The translations under genes and the position numbers were made by a program. Of a stretch of DNA of 33,229 nt, positions 13,524 to 21,195 are shown piece after piece; the stretch's first letter is position 1; each line of letters opens with the position of its first letter. Below the pieces are notes generated by a model that was not told where the DNA came from, did no database searches, and saw only the letters and a program-made list of their open reading frames with translations. The stretch is from Oscillospiraceae bacterium (GTDB lineage Bacteria > Bacillota > Clostridia > Oscillospirales > CAG-272): contig SVQP01000023.1 in the NCBI GenBank assembly GCA_015065285.1, positions 1-33,229 on the forward strand, read 5' to 3'.

Positions 13524-15750
13524 GCTGATCCTTGCCGTGACGTGCTATGCCCTGTGTGCCGTGCTGCTGGCAGGCGGATCGCTTTATCTGCTGACCGATC
13601 CGGCGCTTTGGGCAAAGCCGCAGCAAACACCGCAAGATCCCACACAGCAACTCGAGCAAACTGATCCAGAGCAGTCCACCGATCTGCCCGAGCCACCCTT
13701 GACTGCCGACGTGCAAAACGTGATGATCATCAATCAGAATTCCTTTGCAGATCCCGAAAACAAATACCGCGCTTTGAAGATTGACCACAACTATTTCCAT
13801 ATTTCGGGCGAAACCGCTGCCGATAAGGTAGATACCTTTGCCGCTTTTGGCTTTGGCGGTATGGCAACCAACGCCTCCTGGGACGGAAAGTATCTGCAAT
13901 CCCCCATGGAGCTTGCCTACTTCAACGATTTTGTGCAGGCAATGCACGACAAGGGCTATCGCATCTGGCTGTACGACGAAAAGGGCTACCCCAGCGGTGC
14001 TGCGGGAGACCTGACCGTGCAGGGACATCCCGAATATGCCGCTGTGCGTCTTATGCAGCTGACCCTGAGTGGCAACGGCACCTCTATGCAGCAGATCTCC
14101 GTACCGGATGATTTCGTCAAGGTGGAATACGCCTGCATTCAGACAGGCAACAGCGTCGTTCCGCTGAACATTTCGGTGATCAATGACAAAATTGCCTTTG
14201 AGGGCAAGAGCGGTGACTGGACGGCATACGTTTACTGCGTGACCAGATACAACTACAGCTTTGAATGGAACTCCTCTTACCCCAACATTCTCAACCGCGA
14301 TGCGGTTGCGCGCTTTATTGAGGTCACCTTTGATACCTATGAGGGTGCGATCGAGGATTTTCCGCAGGTCATTGAGGCTGTATTTGACGATGAAGCACAG
14401 CTGCTGGCAAATCACCACATCATGCCTCAGGGCTTGACCAATCCCGTAATCCCCTATGATTATGACATTTTTGATACCTTTGCCGCCAAATACGGCTACG
14501 ACGTCCGTCCTCTGCTGCCCCTGATCTACAGCGGCGAGAGTGCACTTGCCCTGCGCGTGCGTGCTCAGTTCTATGCCCACGTAGGTGATCTGGTCTCCGA
14601 GAATTATTACGGTCAGATCCAAAAGTGGTGCCGGGAGCATGGCACGCAGCTCTCGGGACACCTGCTGCTTGAGGAACAGATGTTTTATCACGTTCCTGTG
14701 TACGGTGACTATATCAAGTGCTCGCAGAGCATGGGATACCCCGGATTTGACGTGCTGGACGTGCGCCCCAAGTCTTACTTGAAGAGCATGTCCACGGGTG
14801 GCAAATATGCCTCCTCCCCTGCCTGGCTTGCAGGCAAGGAACGCGTGATGATTGAGATCTGCCCCGTTGCCGATCCCGATGAATTCGATACAAACCACCT
14901 GGATTATGCGCTTGGCTGCATGACCTTTGCTTATTTTGACGGTGGCAATCAGATCACCTCTTACTATTCCCAAGCAAACAACGATCCCATGACCGGTCAG
15001 ATCTTCAACACCTACGTTGGCAGACTTGGCTCTATGACCGTGGGCGCACAGAACCTTTCCGGGGTTGCCATTTACTACAGCATTGATGCCGCAGCAGGTG
15101 CTTATCAGACCCCCGAGACGCAAAATCTATACGATGCTCCCTCCTCTGCACGCGCCAACGACAGACTGGTGGAGCAGATTGCAGACGGTGTGCGCAAGCA
15201 GGGCTTGGATTACGTATTCTTGGATGATACCTCGCTGCAAAGCGGCAAGGTCAGCTCCAAGGGCTTGGAGGTAGGCAACTTTACCTTCACCACCATTTTA
15301 GTACCCAGCGCAACCGTGATGGATATTGAAAGCATGCGCGTGCTGGATGCTCTGATCGAGCAGGGCGTTAACGTGCTCTTTGTCGGTGCTATGCCCTCGG
15401 TTTCCTTCATGGAAGCAGATCAGGCTGAGCTGGATGCGCTTTCCCAAAAGCATGCAGGACTATTGTACGAAAAATACACCGACGTAGTTCGCGCTGTCAC
15501 CACAACGTCCGAGCTTGATGTGACAACCAAGGCAAGATATATTTACGTCTCTCCCTATCAGAAGGACGGCGTGAAATTCTTCTTCCTTGCAAACGCATCC
15601 AACAAGGATGCAGAGATCACGCTGTCTTTCGAGGGTGCGGTCGGCTATCGCATCTACGATCCCGTCAGCGGTGAGATCTTTGAGGTTGAAAATACCGCAA
15701 CCATCAAGTCCTACAGAGCGCTGTTTGTGCAGCCTTTGCTGGCTGAATAA
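13507..15750 (+). CDS. Membrane-anchored GH106-like glycoside hydrolase
   Basis: A 747-aa protein with an N-terminal hydrophobic segment (about 7-30) that is probably an uncleaved anchor, a Gln/Pro-rich spacer (38-66), and a TIM-barrel-like catalytic region. Features shared with GH106 and related alpha-L-rhamnosidase-like proteins are WLYDEKGYPSGAAG (154-167), the region near DAVARFIEVTFDTYE, and FDDEAQ (293-298) with candidate catalytic Glu296. The C-terminal part has a flavodoxin-like glutamine-amidotransferase region and a beta domain, again as in that family. It overlaps the binding-protein gene by 17 nt and ends 43 nt before a strong terminator. The likely job is cleavage of rhamnose-containing or related glycans outside the cell. 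The exact family assignment is less sure than the hydrolase fold. Confidence 0.72.
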   Translation: MKQVNKLILAVTCYALCAVLLAGGSLYLLTDPALWAKPQQTPQDPTQQLEQTDPEQSTDLPEPPLTADVQNVMIINQNSFADPENKYRALKIDHNYFHISGETAADKVDTFAAFGFGGMATNASWDGKYLQSPMELAYFNDFVQAMHDKGYRIWLYDEKGYPSGAAGDLTVQGHPEYAAVRLMQLTLSGNGTSMQQISVPDDFVKVEYACIQTGNSVVPLNISVINDKIAFEGKSGDWTAYVYCVTRYNYSFEWNSSYPNILNRDAVARFIEVTFDTYEGAIEDFPQVIEAVFDDEAQLLANHHIMPQGLTNPVIPYDYDIFDTFAAKYGYDVRPLLPLIYSGESALALRVRAQFYAHVGDLVSENYYGQIQKWCREHGTQLSGHLLLEEQMFYHVPVYGDYIKCSQSMGYPGFDVLDVRPKSYLKSMSTGGKYASSPAWLAGKERVMIEICPVADPDEFDTNHLDYALGCMTFAYFDGGNQITSYYSQANNDPMTGQIFNTYVGRLGSMTVGAQNLSGVAIYYSIDAAAGAYQTPETQNLYDAPSSARANDRLVEQIADGVRKQGLDYVFLDDTSLQSGKVSSKGLEVGNFTFTTILVPSATVMDIESMRVLDALIEQGVNVLFVGAMPSVSFMEADQAELDALSQKHAGLLYEKYTDVVRAVTTTSELDVTTKARYIYVSPYQKDGVKFFFLANASNKDAEITLSFEGAVGYRIYDPVSGEIFEVENTATIKSYRALFVQPLLAE

Positions 15751-15792
15751 TAAATCCAATAAAGCGATCCGCTAAATCGGATTTGTAAAAAA

Positions 15793-15819
15793 AGCAGAAG
15801 CCGTTCACAGGCTTCTGCT
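15793..15819. terminator. Bidirectional terminator between convergent genes
   Basis: A 10-bp stem (AGCAGAAGCC with GGCTTCTGCT) with a 7-nt loop, flanked by A-rich sequence on the left and TTTTT on the right. It serves the GH106-like gene (+) and the lipoprotein gene (-). Confidence 0.9.
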
Positions 15820-15852
15820 TTTTTCAATATTCTCGCATATTTTACAAACCGC

Positions 15853-16851
15853 TTATGGCTCTTTGGAAGTTCCCCACAAATCCAAAGGGGTCAGTCCGTC
15901 GTAAAGACTTACGCGTCCGTTGTCAATTCGGATCGTGTATTCATGGTGTTCGGTATACCGTTCCCCGTTAAAATAGCGATTGACGTTGGCACAGACCCGT
16001 AAGGCTCCGTCCTTCTGGCAGAATGACAACGTGCCGTGATCCGAATAGAAAACGCCCCGATACTTGCATTCCCCGTTTTCATATGCACTGAGCTCAAACG
16101 TGAACAGACCCGACGTTGGACCCCAATCCAGCACCCAGATCTCACGCGTACCGTTCTGATCCATATCAGTATATGCAATGTGCGCCATGCCCATGGGAAT
16201 TGCATACTCCTCGGTAACAAAATACATGCCGCGCGGACGTTCATCCCAAGAGATCTCTATTGCGCTTTCATATTCCACCTTGGGGATTTGTCCGTCTCCG
16301 CAGCGAGGCAAACTGAAAATACGCCCACCCATCTGTTCATAAACGGCAGCCGGTGTCACATCCACCAGCGGATACGGACAGTCTATGCCAATGATCTGCT
16401 CTGCTCTCTCTGCCGTTACAGCCGTCTTTGGCAAATTCTCTGTTTGTGCGCAATACTCCAGTCCGGCAGAGCCGCCCTCGCAATCCTTGGAATGTGAAAT
16501 TCTGATCCAGCAAGCATCGGAATAAAAGTAACTTGCGTAATCATACCTGACCACCTCAAACCCTTTTTGCTCCATCAGGTCGCAATATTGATTCAGCTTC
16601 GGGACGGTCACGTTCTTGTAAAAGATTTCCGTTCCCCACACCTTTTCAATCTCAAAATCGGGAAAGATCTGCTCATCTGTATCAATTCCAAGCGGCCCGT
16701 TGCAGTAAAACAAATCTTCTCCCATGTATATCTCGGGTCGATCGGATGCGTATTCATACTGTTCAAGCTGCCCACAGGAGCAAAGTGTGCCTATACAAAG
16801 AGTGCAGCAAAGGAACAGCATAACGTATTTCATAATAGAAAAGCGTTTCAT
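15853..16851 (-). CDS. Lipoprotein of unknown function
   Basis: A 332-aa protein that I do not recognise. The signal is MKRFSIMKYV, a hydrophobic stretch, then LCSC with Cys26 as the probable lipidated residue. The mature region is rich in Tyr, Asp and Cys. A segment DMDQNGTREIWVLD looks like an FG-GAP/VCBS-style calcium-loop (DxDxNG), and may be a small beta-propeller remnant. An ATG six codons upstream (16869) is open, but AAGGAG is well placed only for 16851. It faces the GH106-like gene across a shared terminator. A role in the cell envelope is all that can be supported. Confidence 0.75.
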   Translation of the reverse strand: MKRFSIMKYVMLFLCCTLCIGTLCSCGQLEQYEYASDRPEIYMGEDLFYCNGPLGIDTDEQIFPDFEIEKVWGTEIFYKNVTVPKLNQYCDLMEQKGFEVVRYDYASYFYSDACWIRISHSKDCEGGSAGLEYCAQTENLPKTAVTAERAEQIIGIDCPYPLVDVTPAAVYEQMGGRIFSLPRCGDGQIPKVEYESAIEISWDERPRGMYFVTEEYAIPMGMAHIAYTDMDQNGTREIWVLDWGPTSGLFTFELSAYENGECKYRGVFYSDHGTLSFCQKDGALRVCANVNRYFNGERYTEHHEYTIRIDNGRVSLYDGLTPLDLWGTSKEP

Positions 16852-16943
16852 GACAATTCTCCTTTTCATTTGATATTGCTCTTACCTATATAGACGCATT
16901 TTTTTGTAAAAAATGTAAAAAAGCCCGGAATTCTTCAAAATTT

Positions 16944-17690
16944 TTACGTGTCAAGCAAATAATGCACCATTCGCTCGGGGTTATCCAAAAATTCGCGCGT
17001 GGTGCGATAATGCGCGGTCTGCTTGTAATCGACACGCGCAATCCCCTTTTCGGAAAGCTCAAGAATGCAAGAGTCGGGATATGCCATCAGAATGGGCGAG
17101 TGCGTGGCGATGAGCAGCTGAGAATTGGATTTGACCAGGCGGTCGATCTCGGAGAGCAGCGTCATCTGCCGCATGGGTGAGAGCGCCGCCTCGGGCTCGT
17201 CGAACAGATAAAGCCCATTGCCGCCCAAGCGATTTTGCACCAAGGAAAGAAAGCTCTCGCCATGTGATTGGTGATGCAGTGAGCTGCCTCCGTAGCTTTC
17301 CACCAAGGGTGGCAGAAAGCCACGCTGCCTGTCCAGCTGTTCAATGTTGGTTGCCACGTTGTAAAGGCTCTCCGCGCGCAGAAAATACCCATCCTTGGGA
17401 AAGGCGCGACGCACGATGCGCATGCACCCATGCAGCTCGGAATGCGTATCATTGGTGGAAAAATTGAAATTGCGCGAGCCGCCCTCGGGGTTAAAGCCGC
17501 AGGCAACCGCCACCGCCTCCAAAAGCGTGGATTTCCCCGTGCCGTTTTCCCCGACAAGAATGGTCACCGGAGCATCCAGCACAAGACGGGGATTTTGGAT
17601 CAGATATTGCACCACGGGCAGAGCGCGCAGATAGGACTTTTCATCGGGCGCAGATTCCAATACGATCTCGCAAAGATATTCTGCAGGCAT
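16944..17690 (-). CDS. AAA/ABC-type ATPase (COG3910-like)
   Basis: A 248-aa single-domain ATPase with Walker A GENGTGKST (47-55), a short signature SHGES (142-146), Walker B LYLFDEPEAAL (160-170) and switch histidine ATHSP (195-199). These are features of the stand-alone RecF/SMC-like ATPases grouped in COG3910, whose cellular role is not established. GGAGG precedes the ATG. It lies 34 nt after the GH28-like gene in the same direction with no terminator between, so it is likely last in the esterase/GH28 operon, although its function is unlikely to be sugar-specific. No nuclease or toxin partner is adjacent, so I do not call it a defence ATPase. Confidence 0.8.
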   Translation of the reverse strand: MPAEYLCEIVLESAPDEKSYLRALPVVQYLIQNPRLVLDAPVTILVGENGTGKSTLLEAVAVACGFNPEGGSRNFNFSTNDTHSELHGCMRIVRRAFPKDGYFLRAESLYNVATNIEQLDRQRGFLPPLVESYGGSSLHHQSHGESFLSLVQNRLGGNGLYLFDEPEAALSPMRQMTLLSEIDRLVKSNSQLLIATHSPILMAYPDSCILELSEKGIARVDYKQTAHYRTTREFLDNPERMVHYLLDT

Positions 17691-17724
17691 GCTCTCTCCT
17701 CCTTTTTCACCGGGTCTTTTGATG

Positions 17725-18885
17725 TTATTCGGTCATGAGCGTCATGTTTTTGCTTTGCTCAACCAAGAATAACGGGCGCTCCTCTCCATCCTCAAAAGAC
17801 CACGATACGTTCTTGAGCGATACGGTCATGGGCACGTGATCAGGCGCCTCGGACCATGTGGGATATGACAGATCGGTAAAGCGAACGTTTTCCAGCGTAA
17901 GCTTGGAAAGGTACGTTCCCTTTTGCAAATGATTTTGATTTGCGTGATAATGCAGCACTTCGGTAGCATTTTCAATCACGCAATTCTTAAAATGCATCTC
18001 GGATGCTTGGTACGGATAGTTCTCACTTCCAAAATAATCCAGCAAACAAATCAGGTTATGTCTGCCCTGCTCTCTGGGCAGCTCATCAAATTTGCCCTTT
18101 ACCACGGTTTTACGGTGAGGGTAATAGCCGGGACCGTAAGCATAGCAATTTTCCACAAGCACGTCCACACCGCCCATGCGGAAAAGATTGCAAGAGGTGT
18201 TGAGCACGCAGTTGCGCACAAGCAGATGGCGTACGTTGATGCCTGCAATGCAGTCGTCGCCCGTCTTGAACAGGCAATCCTCAATCAGCGCATGCTCGGT
18301 GCAGTGCAGATGAATACCATCCGAGCCGCCAAGGCAGGTCACGTGATGCATATGCAGATTTTTACAGTTGTTGGTTTCATGCAAGAAGTTGCCGCTGTGT
18401 CGCGCGATATAACCCGTCAGTTCTACGTTTTCACAGCAGGAGAAAAATACGATATGCGGACCGCGATAGCCCTCCTCACCGTCGGGATCGTAGCAATTCT
18501 GTCCATCCAGAACAGAATCAAATTCACCCACAATGGCAATATTCTTTTGTCCGTAGGAGGAAATCATAGCGCGGCGGTAGGTCTCCCAGGGTTGACCGTA
18601 ATACTGAGTGATCAGCTCCATATCCGAACGCATTTGTACGTTCTCCGGAATGGAAAAGACCTCGTAATCGTCACATTCGGTGCTGCCGTAAATCTCCGCA
18701 CCCTTTTGGAGATAGATAGTGGTATCCGACCACATCCACAGCGAGGAAACGTAGTATTTTCCGCACGGGAAGATAACTCTGCCCCCTTCGCTCTTACACA
18801 AATCCAGCACTGCCTGAATTTCTTTGGTTTGCAATTCGGTCTTGCCCGGCACTACACCGTATTCACTTACAACGAAATCTTTCAT
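17725..18885 (-). CDS. GH28-like right-handed beta-helix protein
   Basis: A 386-aa protein without signal peptide. It opens like GH28/pectate-lyase-superfamily enzymes (RVIFPCGKYYVSSLWM, 36-51) and has repeating beta-helix rungs. GGSDGIHLH (187-194) corresponds to the N-x-D block and TGDDCIA (208-214) to the GDDC block of polygalacturonases. The usual GHG and RIK blocks are not evident: the position after GDDC reads CNLFRMGG. It may therefore act on a non-galacturonan substrate or use an altered mechanism. Twelve nucleotides separate it from the esterase lipoprotein gene upstream. The ribosome site is only AAAGGGG. Together they suggest work on decorated pectin-like glycans. Confidence 0.78.
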   Translation of the reverse strand: MKDFVVSEYGVVPGKTELQTKEIQAVLDLCKSEGGRVIFPCGKYYVSSLWMWSDTTIYLQKGAEIYGSTECDDYEVFSIPENVQMRSDMELITQYYGQPWETYRRAMISSYGQKNIAIVGEFDSVLDGQNCYDPDGEEGYRGPHIVFFSCCENVELTGYIARHSGNFLHETNNCKNLHMHHVTCLGGSDGIHLHCTEHALIEDCLFKTGDDCIAGINVRHLLVRNCVLNTSCNLFRMGGVDVLVENCYAYGPGYYPHRKTVVKGKFDELPREQGRHNLICLLDYFGSENYPYQASEMHFKNCVIENATEVLHYHANQNHLQKGTYLSKLTLENVRFTDLSYPTWSEAPDHVPMTVSLKNVSWSFEDGEERPLFLVEQSKNMTLMTE

Positions 18886-18897
18886 TACGTGCCCCTT

Positions 18898-19884
18898 TTA
18901 TTCATGATTTCTGTTTTGGTAGCTCTGCACCACCAATTTGCCAAACGTTCTTCCGAGCTCCAGCTCGCTTTCTGCATCATAGTGCCCCCAATCGGGCTCG
19001 CCCTCGGGCTCCTTGTGCACGGTGTAGCCTGCATCAATGGTGGAAAAATACAAATTCAATTCGGACTGCTGTGCAAATTGCACCTTTGCCTCGTTGATGG
19101 CAGGATAAGCCGGCTCGCAATAGGGGCTGTTGGAAATGCCCGCATCGATAAAGTAAATGCCGCCCTCTTCGGCATAGTCCGTCAGATCCTCTCGCAGATA
19201 TGCTGCAAATGCACTTTGGTTCTCCAAATACTGCGCCGCCTTGAAATCGGTGGTATCCGATTCCCCCTGCATCCAGCACACAGCGCCCACGCGCGCGTCG
19301 TAGCCCGCGTCACGCAAAGTCTGCAGGTAGGTCTTGGCAAAGCCCATAAATGCTTCATAGATCGAGCCGCGCTGTCCCCCGCACAGCCAATGGTGATGCA
19401 AGGAATAGCCGGACATACTGTATTTGAGAAGAAAGACCTGCTCATCGGGATAAGCGGCAGAAAGCACCTCAGCCATGCCAAGCTCAGGTCCAAAGCACCC
19501 CTCTGCCGCGCAGGTCAGGTCGGTCTTGACAAACGCGCCGCCTGAGCTGTATTTATGGTCATCCAGGCAATAATTGATGCGCACAGAATCGTATCCTTGC
19601 TCGTATACGGCAAACTGCTCTTCCCCCACGTGCGCTTGCAGATAGGAGTTAAGCGAGCAGCCCGTGGCATTGCTCTGCCCGATCAGGATGATGACCTTGG
19701 CGGGCGTTCCCTCTTGTACAGACGATGGTTGCTGCTCTGGATATTCGGTATTCATATTCAGCCAGACCGTAAAATCCTCTGTCTCTTGTTCCGGCATGCT
19801 ACTTTGTTGGCACGCACATAATAATACAAAGCTCAGCAGCAAGCAAAATACAAGGCAATATTTCCAAAGCTTGCGCACGCGCAT
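18898..19884 (-). CDS. SASA-type (CE6/sialate O-acetylesterase-like) lipoprotein
   Basis: A 328-aa lipoprotein (signal, then LLCAC, Cys25). The SASA/DUF303 SGNH fold is shown by ILIGQSNATG (66-75, Ser71 nucleophile), WMQGESD, and DWGHYDAESE carrying the Asp/His pair near the C-terminus. Such enzymes remove O-acetyl groups from xylan, pectin or sialic acids; the plant-glycan neighbours favour the first two. The promoter at 19909-19937 matches both consensus hexamers exactly. The start is uncertain: GGGGAGGG runs straight into the annotated ATG (19884), while the GTG two codons downstream (19878) has better spacing. Confidence 0.83.
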   Translation of the reverse strand: MRVRKLWKYCLVFCLLLSFVLLCACQQSSMPEQETEDFTVWLNMNTEYPEQQPSSVQEGTPAKVIILIGQSNATGCSLNSYLQAHVGEEQFAVYEQGYDSVRINYCLDDHKYSSGGAFVKTDLTCAAEGCFGPELGMAEVLSAAYPDEQVFLLKYSMSGYSLHHHWLCGGQRGSIYEAFMGFAKTYLQTLRDAGYDARVGAVCWMQGESDTTDFKAAQYLENQSAFAAYLREDLTDYAEEGGIYFIDAGISNSPYCEPAYPAINEAKVQFAQQSELNLYFSTIDAGYTVHKEPEGEPDWGHYDAESELELGRTFGKLVVQSYQNRNHE

Positions 19885-19908
19885 CCCTCCCCTGTATTTG
19901 ATATCATC

Positions 19909-19937
19909 ATTATATCACCAATCAAATCCGCTGTCAA
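19909..19937 (-). promoter_or_regulatory. Consensus promoter of the esterase/GH28 operon
   Basis: On the minus strand: TTGACA, 17-bp spacer, TATAAT, preceded by TGA. Both hexamers are perfect, so high basal expression is expected unless a repressor acts. Confidence 0.9.
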
Positions 19938-19940
19938 TGA

Positions 19941-19973
19941 AAAAACACCCGACAGAGCGTGTCGGGTGTTTTT
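19941..19973 (-). terminator. Terminator of the zinc-ribbon membrane gene
   Basis: A 14-bp stem (AAAAACACCCGACA with TGTCGGGTGTTTTT) and GAGCG loop lie 12 nt beyond the stop codon at 19986. Confidence 0.92.
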
Positions 19974-19985
19974 TACGTAAAGGGA

Positions 19986-20429
19986 TTAATAAATCTCGTT
20001 CATCAATTCGAGCAGAAATACTTTCAGGATGGGAGTCAGAATGACATTCAGAACAATGAGCACGATCATAGCCACGATGCTCACAATCGACAAAATGATT
20101 GCCACAACAGCCTTGCCGTTACCATAGCCGGACTTCTTGGAAAGAACCAGGGCAACAATTGCAAGCACAAGCGCTGCAATTGCAACAATGCCGGGCAGAA
20201 TAGAGCCGCAAGCGCAGGTGCAGGACAGAATCAAGCCCACTACCAAAGCTACGATTGCAAGGATCATAGAAACCAGACCGAGAACCTTACCCTTATCAGG
20301 ACCTCTTTCGTCCATGATCTCGGAGTTTTCAAAGTTCATGCTTGCTGCATCGTTTACAATAGTCATACCGCAGTCATGGCAAACAGTTGCATTTTCAGGC
20401 AGCTCGGAGCCGCAGAAACTACACCTCAT
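19986..20429 (-). CDS. Zinc-ribbon DUF4190-type membrane protein
   Basis: A 147-aa protein. The N-terminus is a zinc ribbon (Cys3, Cys6, Cys17, Cys20), followed by a charged linker and three hydrophobic segments (about 47-68, 72-93 and 105-130) typical of DUF4190-like proteins. An open frame extends 61 codons upstream, into the neighbouring gene, but GGAGGT stands 8 nt before the ATG at 20429 and a promoter lies at 20458-20486, so the short form is right. Function is unknown; such proteins are common membrane proteins in Firmicutes and may sense or scaffold. Confidence 0.8.
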   Translation of the reverse strand: MRCSFCGSELPENATVCHDCGMTIVNDAASMNFENSEIMDERGPDKGKVLGLVSMILAIVALVVGLILSCTCACGSILPGIVAIAALVLAIVALVLSKKSGYGNGKAVVAIILSIVSIVAMIVLIVLNVILTPILKVFLLELMNEIY

Positions 20430-20457
20430 GATATTACCTCCAAAAAAAATATAATTC

Positions 20458-20486
20458 ATCATAGCACAACCATTGACAAATTGCAA
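20458..20486 (-). promoter_or_regulatory. Promoter of the zinc-ribbon gene
   Basis: On the minus strand: TTGCAA, 17-bp spacer, TATGAT preceded by TGC. It is strikingly similar to the promoter at 21053-21081. Confidence 0.8.
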
Positions 20487-20559
20487 GTTCTTTTCTGCAT
20501 TTGTGCAAATTTTACTGCATTCTCTTGCATTTTTGCCCGCAAAAGACGTTCGTCCCGTC

Positions 20560-21027
20560 TCAACGAGCTGCAATTTCCAATATTTTTTCCCACAACGCAG
20601 GGGCAATCTCAATCACCCTGATCAATTCAGGCAGATTACGCCACAGCAAAAAGGCAATCGTGCCGACAGAAAACACGATCAGCACAGGAATATTGTACAT
20701 CCATTTGAGAATTTTGAGAGCAAAGGAAAGATCGAACAGCCAAAGCAAATTGACCACGATCAGCGTAATGGCAAAGTATATGGTTGCGATAAACAAAAGC
20801 TGATTATCCATAAACGCATCCGCTATGCGCAAAGAAAACAGGTCGTTGACAAAATGTGTGCCTCCGCAAGTCAGGCACTGCCCTCCCAACGTTGTCCAAA
20901 TGCATGCCGAATCATTGGAAAGCATCAGATCACTCAACGGCTTACAGCACAATGCTATGATCAGGCACAGCACGTCTATGCTCAAAATGATGATCTTTTT
21001 ATAGTGTTTTTTAATAAACTCTTTCAT
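20560..21027 (-). CDS. DUF2752 membrane protein
   Basis: A 155-aa membrane protein with three to four hydrophobic segments (about 10-30, 74-94, 114-134). The hallmark of DUF2752 is present as GGQCLTCGGTHFVNDL: a CxxCGGT pair on an extracytoplasmic or membrane-edge loop, followed by a helical A-x-x-x-N segment. The family is widespread in gut bacteria with unknown function. The frame is open 18 codons further upstream, but GGAG is placed only for the ATG at 21027, and the promoter lies at 21053-21081. It stands 73 nt before the -35 of the next gene's promoter with no terminator seen. Confidence 0.82.
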   Translation of the reverse strand: MKEFIKKHYKKIIILSIDVLCLIIALCCKPLSDLMLSNDSACIWTTLGGQCLTCGGTHFVNDLFSLRIADAFMDNQLLFIATIYFAITLIVVNLLWLFDLSFALKILKWMYNIPVLIVFSVGTIAFLLWRNLPELIRVIEIAPALWEKILEIAAR

Positions 21028-21052
21028 AGCAACTCCAAATCGGGGATATCCC

Positions 21053-21081
21053 ATCATAGCACACAAAGCAAGAATTTGCAA
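21053..21081 (-). promoter_or_regulatory. Promoter of the DUF2752 gene
   Basis: On the minus strand: TTGCAA, 17-bp spacer, TATGAT preceded by TGTGTGC. The same -35, -10 and TGTGC context occurs in front of the zinc-ribbon gene. Confidence 0.8.
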
Positions 21082-21128
21082 GTGATTTTTTCATATTTCC
21101 GCATTTTCCGCGAATTTGGCATTTATCC

Positions 21129-21157
21129 TTTACAAAAGCTGACGAATGTGTTAAAAT
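21129..21157 (+). promoter_or_regulatory. MATE exporter promoter
   Basis: TTTACA, 17-bp spacer, TAAAAT preceded by TGT. It is 39 bp upstream of the ATG at 21196 and diverges from the DUF2752 promoter. Confidence 0.8.
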
Positions 21158-21195
21158 GTACTGGTATTTCAAGATATCAATCACAGGAGACAACT

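Noticed and set aside
16944-17690. A defence-system ATPase (OLD or retron-associated type)
   Set aside because: There is no TOPRIM nuclease domain, and no neighbouring nuclease, reverse transcriptase or toxin. The short length fits stand-alone COG3910-type ATPases.
20473-21195. The N-terminal extension of the MATE open frame
   Set aside because: It runs antisense through the DUF2752 gene and across the promoter at 21129-21157; a proper ribosome site precedes only the ATG at 21196.
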